Shown piece after piece: positions 17,284 through 25,704 of a stretch of DNA of 64,000 bases. The stretch covers positions 4,079 through 68,078 of the forward strand of contig CAZJOM010000012.1 in the NCBI GenBank assembly GCA_964547645.1. Reading direction: 5' to 3'. The stretch comes from SZUA-430 sp964547645 (GTDB taxonomy: Bacteria > Pseudomonadota > Alphaproteobacteria > Micropepsales > Micropepsaceae). Each line of letters starts with the position of its first letter. Positions within the stretch are counted from its first letter, which is position 1. The position numbers and the translations under genes were made by a program. The notes beneath the pieces are model-generated. The model was not told the origin of the DNA. It saw only the letters and a list, made by a program, of their open reading frames with translations, and searched no databases.

Positions 17284-18654
17284 ATGACCATGGACATCCA
17301 ATTTCTGGGCGCGGCGGGCACGGTCACCGGCTCGAAGTATCTGGTGCGCGCGGGCGACAGTCGCCTGCTGGTCGACTGCGGGCTGTTCCAAGGGTTTAAG
17401 CCGCTCCGCCTGCGCAACTGGGCGGAGCCGCCGTTCGATCCGAAGGCGATTTCCGCCGTCGTGCTGACGCACGCCCATATCGATCATTCAGGCTACCTAC
17501 CGCTCCTGATCAAGAAGGGATTCCGCGGCCGCATTTATTGCAGCGAGGCCACGGCCGATCTCTGCCGCATTCTGTTGCCGGACAGCGCACGCCTCGCGGA
17601 AGAAGACGCCGACCGCGCAAACCGCGTTGGGTATTCGAAGCACCATCCGGCGCTGCCGCTCTACACGGAACGCGACGCTGAGGCGGCGCTCCGCCATCTG
17701 GTGACCGTGCCGTTCAGCCACGACTTCGAGCCGATGCAGGGCCTGCGGGCGAGCTTGGCGCATGCCGGGCACATTCTCGGCGCCTCGACCGTGCGCCTGT
17801 CGGACGGACGAATGACGCTGGCCTTCAGCGGGGATCTCGGCCGCTATCACGACAGCATCATGCGTCCGCCCGAGCCGATGTCGCGCGCGGACTTCCTGGT
17901 CGTCGAGTCGACGTACGGCGACCGCCGCCACGAGAACAACGATCCCGATGCCGATCTCGCCGCTGTGATCGTACGCACCGTGCAGCGCGGCGGCACCGTC
18001 GTCATACCGGCGTTCGCGGTCGGCCGCACGCAGACGCTGTTGTTCGCGATTGCGCGGCTCAAAGCGAAGAAGAAGATCGCTGCCGACCTGCCGGTCTTCC
18101 TCAACAGCCCGATGGCGGAGGACGCGACGAGCATCTACCACCGCCATCGCGCCGAACACCGTCTAAACGACAAGGAATGCGAGGCGATGTGCCATGCGGC
18201 GAAGATCGTCAACTCAATTGAGGAGTCGAAGAAGCTAAACCTATCGCGCGAGCCGAAGATCATCGTTGCAGGCAGTGGCATGGCGACCGGTGGGCGCGTC
18301 GTGCATCATATCGCGGCATTCGGCCCGCACCCTGAGAACGCGATCGTCTTCGCAGGCTTCCAAGCGGGCGGCACCCGCGGTGCGGCGATGTTGGCCGGCG
18401 CCAAGGAAGTAAAAATCCACGGCAACTACGTGCCGATCCGCGCCGAGGTCATCGCGCTTGGCAACCTCTCCGCCCACGCGGACGTCGACGAGATCATGCA
18501 GTGGCTCAAAGGCATCGAGAAGCCGCCGCGCCGAACGTTTGTCACCCACGGCGAGCCACCGGCGGCGGACGCACTACGCCTGCGCATCCAAGACGAACTC
18601 GGATGGGACGTGCATGTGCCGGAGCACCTGGAAAAAGTCGAACTCAGGCGTTGA
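17284..18654 (+). CDS. Metallo-beta-lactamase fold / beta-CASP RNA-processing-type hydrolase
   Basis: The 456-residue protein has the CPSF/RNase J-like order of motifs. HAHIDHSGYLP (HxHxDH, residues about 62-72) gives the zinc ligands; AGHILGAS and SGDLGRY are the further MBL motifs. Then comes a beta-CASP domain with AFAVGRTQTLL and GSGMATGGRVVHH, and the closing GNLSAHADVDE. Family members are endo/exonucleases or uncharacterised hydrolases. Here it is three bases downstream of the nar-operon isomerase, so it is probably expressed anaerobically. What RNA or other substrate it cuts is unknown. Confidence 0.88.
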   Translation: MTMDIQFLGAAGTVTGSKYLVRAGDSRLLVDCGLFQGFKPLRLRNWAEPPFDPKAISAVVLTHAHIDHSGYLPLLIKKGFRGRIYCSEATADLCRILLPDSARLAEEDADRANRVGYSKHHPALPLYTERDAEAALRHLVTVPFSHDFEPMQGLRASLAHAGHILGASTVRLSDGRMTLAFSGDLGRYHDSIMRPPEPMSRADFLVVESTYGDRRHENNDPDADLAAVIVRTVQRGGTVVIPAFAVGRTQTLLFAIARLKAKKKIAADLPVFLNSPMAEDATSIYHRHRAEHRLNDKECEAMCHAAKIVNSIEESKKLNLSREPKIIVAGSGMATGGRVVHHIAAFGPHPENAIVFAGFQAGGTRGAAMLAGAKEVKIHGNYVPIRAEVIALGNLSAHADVDEIMQWLKGIEKPPRRTFVTHGEPPAADALRLRIQDELGWDVHVPEHLEKVELRR

Positions 18655-18679
18655 CCCTCAAGCGAGCTTGGAGCGAGCG

Positions 18680-19078
18680 ATGGAAAGATCTGTGCGCGCC
18701 GGTATCGCCTACTTCTTGGTCGTATTTGCGATCGGATTCGTGCTTGGCACGATCCGGGCTCTGTTCGTGGCCCCACGCTTCGGCGACACGAACGCGGTTC
18801 TGGTCGAGCTACCTGTCATGCTGGCGTCTTCGTGGATCGTTTGCAGTTGGTTGGCCCGCCGCTTCGCTGTTTCAACCGTGCTGCGCGATCGCCTGGCAAT
18901 GGGCGTCGTTGCGTTCGCCCTGCTGATGATGGGTGAACTCTCGGTGTCGACGTACGGGTTTGGGCGCACCGCGGCAGAGCATTTCGCAAGTTACCGCACC
19001 GTGGGCGCGCAGTTGGGGCTTGCCGCGCAGGTTCTATTCGCACTGATGCCGATCGTCCAAGCGGCGCTGCGGCGATGA
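18680..19078 (+). CDS. Small four-helix integral membrane protein of unknown function
   Basis: The 132-residue product is nearly all hydrophobic, with helices at about AYFLVVFAIGFVLGTIRALF, LVELPVMLASSWIVCSWLA, LAMGVVAFALLMMGELSV and GAQLGLAAQVLFALMPIVQ. The ATG at 18680 has GGAGCG upstream. It lies 25 bases after the MBL gene in the same direction and may be the last gene of the nar transcript. I do not recognise a named family with certainty. Confidence 0.75.
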   Translation: MERSVRAGIAYFLVVFAIGFVLGTIRALFVAPRFGDTNAVLVELPVMLASSWIVCSWLARRFAVSTVLRDRLAMGVVAFALLMMGELSVSTYGFGRTAAEHFASYRTVGAQLGLAAQVLFALMPIVQAALRR

Positions 19079-19082
19079 GGGT

Positions 19083-19223
19083 TTAAGGCACCAATACCGC
19101 GGCTCCAACGATTGACCCGTCGCGCAGATCGGCGAGCGCTTCGTTTGCGTGCTCCAAGGGCGACCGGCGCAAAGGCATGTCGGCGGGCTCCGAAACGCCG
19201 GCAGTGTTCGGCGGGAGTTGTCG
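19083..19223 (-). pseudogene. Remnant of the C-terminus of a zinc-dependent alcohol dehydrogenase
   Basis: On the minus strand about 45 codons are open between an in-frame TAG (19224-19226) and a TAA (19083-19085). The last 31 codons read MPLRRSPLEHANEALADLRD then GSIVGAAVLVP. This is the usual ending of zinc-binding alcohol dehydrogenases (P-L-E-x-A-N-E-A-L...G-x-x-x-G-A-A-V-L-V-P). No Rossmann fold or catalytic domain remains nearby, so this is a tail left after deletion or rearrangement. Confidence 0.65.
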
Positions 19224-19314
19224 CTAGTCCTTGATGTGGCGCAAGGCATGGGCCGCCCTGTAGCGCGAAATTGTGACCATAGCGGGCTTTCGCGCTCGCA
19301 ATGGAGATCAAACA

Positions 19315-19791
19315 ATGAAGACAACAACGGCTCTGACGGTTCTCTCATTGGCGCTCGCGGCGCCTGTGGTCGGCGCGCCCATGGGACCGGGTTCGACGAT
19401 GCAAGGCCCCATGATGCAGGGTCAGATGATGCACGGGATGTGCGGGATGGGCACGCACGTCGAGGGTAGCCTCGCCTACCTCAAGACTGAACTCAAGATC
19501 ACCGCCTCGCAGATGTCCGCGTGGGATGGGTTCGCTGCCGCCTACCGCGAAGCAAAGGGGCAGGGCGGACAGATGGAGATGATGATGCCGCAAGGCATGA
19601 TGACGGGTCATAAGAACGCCCAACCGCTGCCCGAGCGGATGGCGCATCATCGCGCTATGATGGAGGCGCACCTTGCGCAAATGGCAAAGCTCCAGCCCGC
19701 CGTCGTCAAGCTCTACGGGGCACTTGAACCCGAGCAGAAGCGCACGGCCGACGACATCATGCCGATGTTCCTCATGTGCCGCATGATGTGA
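19315..19791 (+). CDS. Met-rich secreted Spy/CpxP-like protein
   Basis: The 158-residue product has a signal peptide (MKTTTALTVLSLALAAPVVG) and then a very Met-rich N-terminal part with several MM and HGM motifs. Met makes up about 25 of 158 residues. An LTxxQ-like helix pair follows (ELKITASQMSAWDGFAAAY and LEPEQKRTADDIMP), which is the Spy/CpxP repeat of periplasmic chaperones and metal sensors. The Met/His richness suggests copper or silver binding, which is inference. GGAG lies about nine bases before the start. It converges on the HlyD-like exporter gene, with a shared hairpin between. Confidence 0.8.
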   Translation: MKTTTALTVLSLALAAPVVGAPMGPGSTMQGPMMQGQMMHGMCGMGTHVEGSLAYLKTELKITASQMSAWDGFAAAYREAKGQGGQMEMMMPQGMMTGHKNAQPLPERMAHHRAMMEAHLAQMAKLQPAVVKLYGALEPEQKRTADDIMPMFLMCRMM

Positions 19792-19793
19792 AC

Positions 19794-19817
19794 CGCGCGA
19801 GTGAGCTTACTCGCGCG
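19794..19817. terminator. Bidirectional hairpin between the Spy-like gene and the exporter operon
   Basis: CGCGCGAGT and ACTCGCGCG form a perfect 9-bp stem with a 6-base loop. It begins just after the plus-strand stop and contains the minus-strand stop codon of the HlyD-like gene. It fits a shared transcription terminator, although it has no long U-run. Confidence 0.6.
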
Positions 19818-21012
19818 CCACGACCAATACCCCCGCTTGAACGCGGTCGCTCGGGTGGGTGACGATGATGTCGCCGACATCGAGGCCGCGCAGCACTTCC
19901 GCGGCGGTATCGTTGATATGGCCGATCTCGACGTCTTGGAGGGTCGCCCGCCCATCGCGTAAGCGGAACACTGCCCACTTCGCGCCGTCGCGAAACAGAG
20001 CGCCGATGGGAACCTGCACGGCCTCCGCTGCACGCCAAAGCACAATCGCGGCATCCACCTGGTAGCCGTGGCCGAGGCGCGACCAGCGCTCGGGCGGATC
20101 GGTGATGTCGACCAGAACTTTCACCCGCTGTTCTTCGATCCCAAGTGAAGAGATCTTCAACGCACCGGACGGCTCGATGCGGCGAACGCGGCCGTTCAGG
20201 TAGCCCTCGCCGCCCCAGCGTTTGATCTGCACGGCGTCGCCGACGTTTGTCTTGACGGCGTCCGTCGAGAGCAGATCGACCACGACTTCGAGATTCGCGG
20301 GGTTGCCGATCTCAACGAGCGGCTGGCCGGGCTGAACGACGGCTTCGTTCTCGTGGATCAGTCGGAGGACCTTGCCGCTGACGGCGGAGCGCACGTCATA
20401 GAAGCGCTTGGTCGCGGGTTGGCGGGCAAACTCCGTTGGCGCCATGAGTGCCGCTTCCGCGGTTTTCACGTCGAACTCCCGCTGGCGCAGCGCGGCCTGC
20501 GCCGTGGCGACGTCGGCGTCTGCGGTCTGCAGCTGCGTTTCGGCGCGATCCAGACGAGCCTGGGCAACGTGCCCTTTGGCGAACAGTTGGCGCGTGCGCG
20601 CCACTTCCTGACGCGCCTCGGTCGCTCGCGCGACGCTCGCGGTGATGGCGGCGGCCGCCAAGTCGCGCGCGGCACGCGCGGCGGAAGCCGTGAACTCGAG
20701 CTCGCGGCGCGTACGAGCGTCCCAGAGGACGGGATCGGCCGGAAGCATCTGAGCGATGACCGTCTTTCCCGCTTCGATGTCGTCGCCGACATGCGTCTCG
20801 ATCCGCAGTACGCGACCGGCTATCGGCGCGGAGATGATGTAAGCCTCCTTGACACGGGTCACACCGTCGTCCTCCACGGCGACGAACAATTCGCCCTTGG
20901 AAACCTTGACGATGTCGACGGGGATCGGGCGGGGCCAGTAGGCGTAGGCGAGTGCGAGAATGAGCACGATACCGATCGCGGCGGGCCATAGCAGTCGTTG
21001 CCATGCAATCAT
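19807..21012 (-). CDS. HlyD/MacA-type periplasmic adaptor of an ABC exporter
   Basis: The 401-residue protein has one N-terminal membrane anchor (LLWPAAIGIVLILALAYAYW), a lipoyl-like half (APIAGRVLRIETHVGDDIEAG), a long coiled-coil hairpin rich in Ala, Arg and Glu (about 100-210), the second lipoyl half (SAVSGKVLRLIHENEAVVQPG) and a beta-barrel. This is the adaptor that links an inner-membrane pump to an outer-membrane channel. It is the last gene of a three-gene operon (ATPase, permease, adaptor); its start lies one base after the permease stop. No TolC-type partner gene is nearby. Confidence 0.9.
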   Translation of the reverse strand: MIAWQRLLWPAAIGIVLILALAYAYWPRPIPVDIVKVSKGELFVAVEDDGVTRVKEAYIISAPIAGRVLRIETHVGDDIEAGKTVIAQMLPADPVLWDARTRRELEFTASAARAARDLAAAAITASVARATEARQEVARTRQLFAKGHVAQARLDRAETQLQTADADVATAQAALRQREFDVKTAEAALMAPTEFARQPATKRFYDVRSAVSGKVLRLIHENEAVVQPGQPLVEIGNPANLEVVVDLLSTDAVKTNVGDAVQIKRWGGEGYLNGRVRRIEPSGALKISSLGIEEQRVKVLVDITDPPERWSRLGHGYQVDAAIVLWRAAEAVQVPIGALFRDGAKWAVFRLRDGRATLQDVEIGHINDTAAEVLRGLDVGDIIVTHPSDRVQAGVLVVARE

Positions 21013-21013
21013 T

Positions 21014-23380
21014 TCAGTCCCTCGCTTTCAAGACACGAACCAAGTCCAACCGGTGCACGCGCCACGCCACCATCCCGCAACTGAACGCTGTTGCTACCGC
21101 GATCGCGATCGACGCGTTGGCGTAGGTTCGGGGTTGCAGACCGAATGGCATGCGATAGAGGTCGGTCGTGAACAACTGGATGATCGTCCAGGAGAGCGCG
21201 TGGCCGATCAGGCAGCCGAGTGGGATTGCAACCGCGGTCAGCAACGCGATTTCGCCGATCAGGATCGCCGCGACTTCGCGCTTGTGGCGGCCCAACACCC
21301 GCAGCGTCGCGAGCTCGTTGGCACGTTCCGAGAATGTGATGCGGCCGCTATTGTACGTGACGCCGACCGCGATGATCGAGGCGAACAGGACGTAGATCGA
21401 TAGTGTGGTGCCGATGTGTTCGTCGATGAGCTGTCGAAACATCTTGACCGTCTGCTTGTTTGCCATCGTGCCGAGCACGGCGGGCGCATCCTTGATTGCG
21501 CGGAACAAGGATGCCTCGCCGGCCGCGTCGGTCTTGAGCAACGCGCTGTCCGCGACATCCGGTGTTTGCAAGAGACGATTGAGAGCGGCACGATTCATGT
21601 AAGCTGCTGAGCTGACGAACTCCGAAGCGATATGCACGACCGGCAAGGTGGTCTCAGTGCGACGCCCTTCGAGGAACTCGACACGGACGCTGTCGCCCGC
21701 ATTGACCGCAAGTTGGCGGGCGAGGTAGTCGCTCAGCACCAAGCCCTCCGGCGGCAAACCGAGCGTGCGGCCGCCTTCGCTCACCTGTTGGGTCAAGGTC
21801 CCATCACCGTCAGTGGCGATGATGGCGGTGCGTTGCGACAGGTGCCCGTTATGCAGACGCACAATCGCTACGCGCCGCAACTCCGCCCGCAGAACGCCGG
21901 GCAATCGCTCAAGTTCGTACCGCACTTCGTCGCGCCGAGGCTCCGTGAACTGGATCGTTGCATCCTGTTTCTGGGTTCGGAAGAAGAACGAGTCGATCAT
22001 GACATCGATCGAATCGAAGAATTGGAGTGTTGAAATCAACAACCCTATGGCCAAGGCCACGCCGATGACGGTGGCCAGCGATCGCGCCGGCCAACGCGCG
22101 ATATGGCGCACGATCATAAAACCGACGGCGCTCAGTCCGGCGCCGAGGCCGAAGCGTTCCAGCAAGGTCTCGCGATAAACTGTAGGTGCGGGCGGCGACA
22201 TCGCAACCGCCGGTGCCAGGCGGATTGCCGAGATCGTGGCGGCAAGCGTCCCAGAGATCGCGGTGGCCGAACCAAGGAACGCCGCCAGAAGAAACACATC
22301 GAGCGAGGCGGAATAACTGAGCACCGGAAAGCGAAAATACTCGGCATACATCGTGGTGATCGCGCGGCCGAACCAAGCGCCCAAGCCCCAGCCGAACGCT
22401 ACGCCGATCGCGAGGACGACCAGCGCAAACTTGATGTAGTGCCAGCCGACCTCGCGGTCGGAATAGCCGAACGCCTTGAGCAACCCGATCTGCTCGCGTT
22501 CGGTTTGGATCAGCCGCGAAATCACGATGTGCAGCAGAAAGGCCGACACCAGAAAAAAGATCGGCGGGATAACGCTTGCCATCGTCGAGAGTTGATTGAG
22601 TTCGCTGTCGATGAACGCATGCGAAATATGATCGCTGCGCCCGTACGCGCCGCTGCCGCCGAAGGGCGTCAGAACGCGGTCGACGCGCGTCGTAACGTCG
22701 GGCTCCGACGCGCCGTGCAACGTCTGGAGTGTGACGCTGTTGAAGGCACGCTTGAAGTCGTAAGCGGCGGCCAATGCCTCGCGCGTCATCCAACCGACGC
22801 CAAAGCGGCGATTGTCGGGCACGAGCTCGCCGGGGCCGATCACGTAGATGAACTCGGGCGAGAGTGCGATGCCCACGACCGTCAGCTTGCGCCGCTTGCC
22901 GTTGAGGATAGCGATGATCGAAGCGCCGGGTTCAAGTCCATGGGCTTCGGCAAACCCCTCGTGCAGCACCATTTCGTCCGGCCGGTCGGGCGAGGGCAGC
23001 CGGCCGGAGCGCAGAAATAGCGCATTCAAGACGGCCTCGCCCGTGGCAGGCAGCGACGTAAACAGACCGCGCACGGGCTCGACCGTATCAGGCATATCGA
23101 TGGTGATGAACTGCTGGATCCGCGTCTCGACGCGTGCCACGCCCGGGATCGCGCGCAGTCGTTCGGCCACCGGTTCGGGCGCGCGTTTGAGCTGCGCGAA
23201 CACATTCGCGAAGCGATAGCGCTCGTAATAGATGTCGCGCGCGTCTGTCAGCGATCGCATCGCCGTCAGCGCCAACACGAACGTGGCGACTGCGGCCGCG
23301 ACGACCGACGCGATGGCAAGGACCTGGCCTCTCATCCGCCAGACGTCGCGTAACAGTTTGCGATTGAGCGAGGTCAGCAT
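21014..23380 (-). CDS. FtsX/MacB-type ABC transporter permease
   Basis: The 788-residue permease has an N-terminal helix (QVLAIASVVAAAVATFVLAL), a large periplasmic domain, a three-helix FtsX domain around 255-400 (VIPPIFFLVSAFLLHIVISR), a second periplasmic part and a final FtsX-like set of helices (LSIYVLFASIIAVGVTYNSG, ASIAIAVATAFSCGMVAWR). Such permeases do mechanotransmission rather than classical transport, moving substrates from the periplasm or outer leaflet. It lies between its ATPase and adaptor with gaps of 1-3 bases. Confidence 0.9.
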   Translation of the reverse strand: MLTSLNRKLLRDVWRMRGQVLAIASVVAAAVATFVLALTAMRSLTDARDIYYERYRFANVFAQLKRAPEPVAERLRAIPGVARVETRIQQFITIDMPDTVEPVRGLFTSLPATGEAVLNALFLRSGRLPSPDRPDEMVLHEGFAEAHGLEPGASIIAILNGKRRKLTVVGIALSPEFIYVIGPGELVPDNRRFGVGWMTREALAAAYDFKRAFNSVTLQTLHGASEPDVTTRVDRVLTPFGGSGAYGRSDHISHAFIDSELNQLSTMASVIPPIFFLVSAFLLHIVISRLIQTEREQIGLLKAFGYSDREVGWHYIKFALVVLAIGVAFGWGLGAWFGRAITTMYAEYFRFPVLSYSASLDVFLLAAFLGSATAISGTLAATISAIRLAPAVAMSPPAPTVYRETLLERFGLGAGLSAVGFMIVRHIARWPARSLATVIGVALAIGLLISTLQFFDSIDVMIDSFFFRTQKQDATIQFTEPRRDEVRYELERLPGVLRAELRRVAIVRLHNGHLSQRTAIIATDGDGTLTQQVSEGGRTLGLPPEGLVLSDYLARQLAVNAGDSVRVEFLEGRRTETTLPVVHIASEFVSSAAYMNRAALNRLLQTPDVADSALLKTDAAGEASLFRAIKDAPAVLGTMANKQTVKMFRQLIDEHIGTTLSIYVLFASIIAVGVTYNSGRITFSERANELATLRVLGRHKREVAAILIGEIALLTAVAIPLGCLIGHALSWTIIQLFTTDLYRMPFGLQPRTYANASIAIAVATAFSCGMVAWRVHRLDLVRVLKARD

Positions 23381-23383
23381 CGG

Positions 23384-24130
<747 letters not shown>

Positions 24131-24136
24131 TGTGAC

Positions 24137-24150
24137 CTGACAAAGATCAA
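24137..24150 (-). promoter_or_regulatory. Near-consensus Fnr/Dnr-type box by the exporter start
   Basis: On the minus strand the sequence is TTGATCTTTGTCAG, nine of ten positions of TTGAT-N4-GTCAA. It ends six bases before the ATPase ATG, so it overlaps the ribosome-binding region and would act, if at all, as a repressor or autoregulatory site. Confidence 0.4.
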
Positions 24151-24177
24151 CTTAAGCCGGTTTCGGGCGGCACAAGT

Positions 24178-24191
24178 ATGACCCAGATCAA
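24178..24191 (-). promoter_or_regulatory. Near-consensus Fnr/Dnr-type box upstream of the exporter operon
   Basis: On the minus strand the sequence is TTGATCTGGGTCAT, nine of ten positions of TTGAT-N4-GTCAA. Its centre is about 54 bases upstream of the ATPase ATG. Activation from -41.5 would place the transcript start near 24143, leaving a short leader. Confidence 0.5.
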
Positions 24192-24261
24192 GCGGAATGC
24201 GAAGCAAGCCACTTCACCGCCGTAAGCCTCTTGCACTTCCGGCGTCTGCGACCGCGCAGTA

Positions 24262-25701
24262 CTAACGCAGGCGAAGGTCGCTGCAATCTCGTTGCGGATC
24301 GAGCGTTCGCGTGTAACGCTGGTGCTCGAAGAACAACGATGCTGCAGCTGGGTCCGAAAGCCCACCGCGCGGCGCCGCGCCGAACCAAATGAGCGAACTC
24401 CCATACACACCGATAAAGTAGCCGTTGTCCCATTCCGGTTTCGGGATCAGCTGCGTTTCGGTGACCGCATAGGGGAACTCGAGGCGTTGGCGAACAAGAA
24501 CCAATCCCTTGCTCCGGCTTTCAACGCGAGCGCAGCCGGATTCGCCGTTCACAAAATACCCTGAAAACTTCGACCACGTGCCTCGCGCCGGAACCGGATT
24601 GGACAATTCGATCCGCTGGTCCAACTGCTGGGCCATCAGCATACGCGCAAACTCTGGCGCCGAGGAGAACGTCATGTCCGTGAGAACTGCGATCGAGATC
24701 CCTTCCTTGGGAGCAACGAGCAGCGCAGCAGCATAGCCCGCGTCCGATCCGGAATGGCCATAGAACTTGTGCCCCTTGTACTCGCGCAGCTCCCACCCCA
24801 GGCCATAGTTCCCCAGTCGCGGACGAAGCATGTCTGCCGCCGTATCGCAGTTCAGCGTGGCTGGCGTGCGCGTGCAATCGAGCAGGCTCCCGGCCCAAGT
24901 CGCCAACTCGCGCGCGTTGATGCAAAGTCCGCCCGCGGCGGCGTGGGCCCTGCCCAAGTGGAGCATTTGGTTAGGTACAACGTGACCTCGACCATCGAGC
25001 GTGTGCGGAACCGCAACTTGCTCCTCAGGAAGGTCGAGACAAGAGAGTCGCGCCGCTGGTGCCCCGTTCGGCGACAAGCTCCGGTGGGTGACGAAATCTG
25101 CAAATGTCTGGCCTGACACGTTCTCAATGATTCGGCCGAGCAGAAGGTAGTTCAAGTTGGAATAGGAAAATTCCACTCCCGGATCATGCTCAAATGTAAT
25201 TCTTCCAGGGACTTCGAGCCAACCACGGGCTTCGTGCCAACTGGCATTCGTGTGGTCTGTCAATCCCGTCCCCACATCGCCCAGACCGGAGGTGTGACTC
25301 AGAAGCTGTTCAACGGTCACGACGCTCCAGCGGGAGTCTCCAACGGTGAGGTCCTTGAGATATGAGGATGCCGGGGCCTGCAACGAAATCACGCCATCCC
25401 GAACCAGCGAAAGCACGGCGCTCGCAGTTACGGGCTTGGTGACCGAAGCGGCGTGAAACGACAACTCTTCCTCGGTGGGGAGATATTCGCCGCGCCTCCT
25501 CGCCAACGTATGCGCGCTCACGTGGCCCCGCGTTGCAATTGCCCACGAGATGGTCGGCACCGCTTGTTGCTCGACCAACTCGACGAGTTTAGCTGGCAAC
25601 TTCGGTGGTGGAATGTCTCTTGCGACCGACCGCCCCGTCAGGGCTGTGAGCGATAAAATGCAGCATAAGGCGCCGTAGACTATCGAGAGCTGGACTTTCA
25701 T
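24262..25701 (-). CDS. Secreted serine hydrolase of the beta-lactamase (class C / esterase) fold
   Basis: The 479-residue protein has a signal peptide (MKVQLSIVYGALCCILSLTA) and a beta-lactamase-like domain. The S-x-x-K nucleophile motif is HAASVTKPVTASAVL (about residues 83-97), and the Y-x-N motif is FSYSNLNYLLLG. HSGSDAGYAA matches the third motif (H-x-G) of class C-like enzymes and esterases. It may be an esterase, D-aminopeptidase or lactamase-like; which one cannot be decided. It is the last gene of the BlaI/BlaR-like operon, three bases after the alpha/beta hydrolase. Confidence 0.87.
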   Translation of the reverse strand: MKVQLSIVYGALCCILSLTALTGRSVARDIPPPKLPAKLVELVEQQAVPTISWAIATRGHVSAHTLARRRGEYLPTEEELSFHAASVTKPVTASAVLSLVRDGVISLQAPASSYLKDLTVGDSRWSVVTVEQLLSHTSGLGDVGTGLTDHTNASWHEARGWLEVPGRITFEHDPGVEFSYSNLNYLLLGRIIENVSGQTFADFVTHRSLSPNGAPAARLSCLDLPEEQVAVPHTLDGRGHVVPNQMLHLGRAHAAAGGLCINARELATWAGSLLDCTRTPATLNCDTAADMLRPRLGNYGLGWELREYKGHKFYGHSGSDAGYAAALLVAPKEGISIAVLTDMTFSSAPEFARMLMAQQLDQRIELSNPVPARGTWSKFSGYFVNGESGCARVESRSKGLVLVRQRLEFPYAVTETQLIPKPEWDNGYFIGVYGSSLIWFGAAPRGGLSDPAAASLFFEHQRYTRTLDPQRDCSDLRLR

Positions 25702-25704
25702 CGG

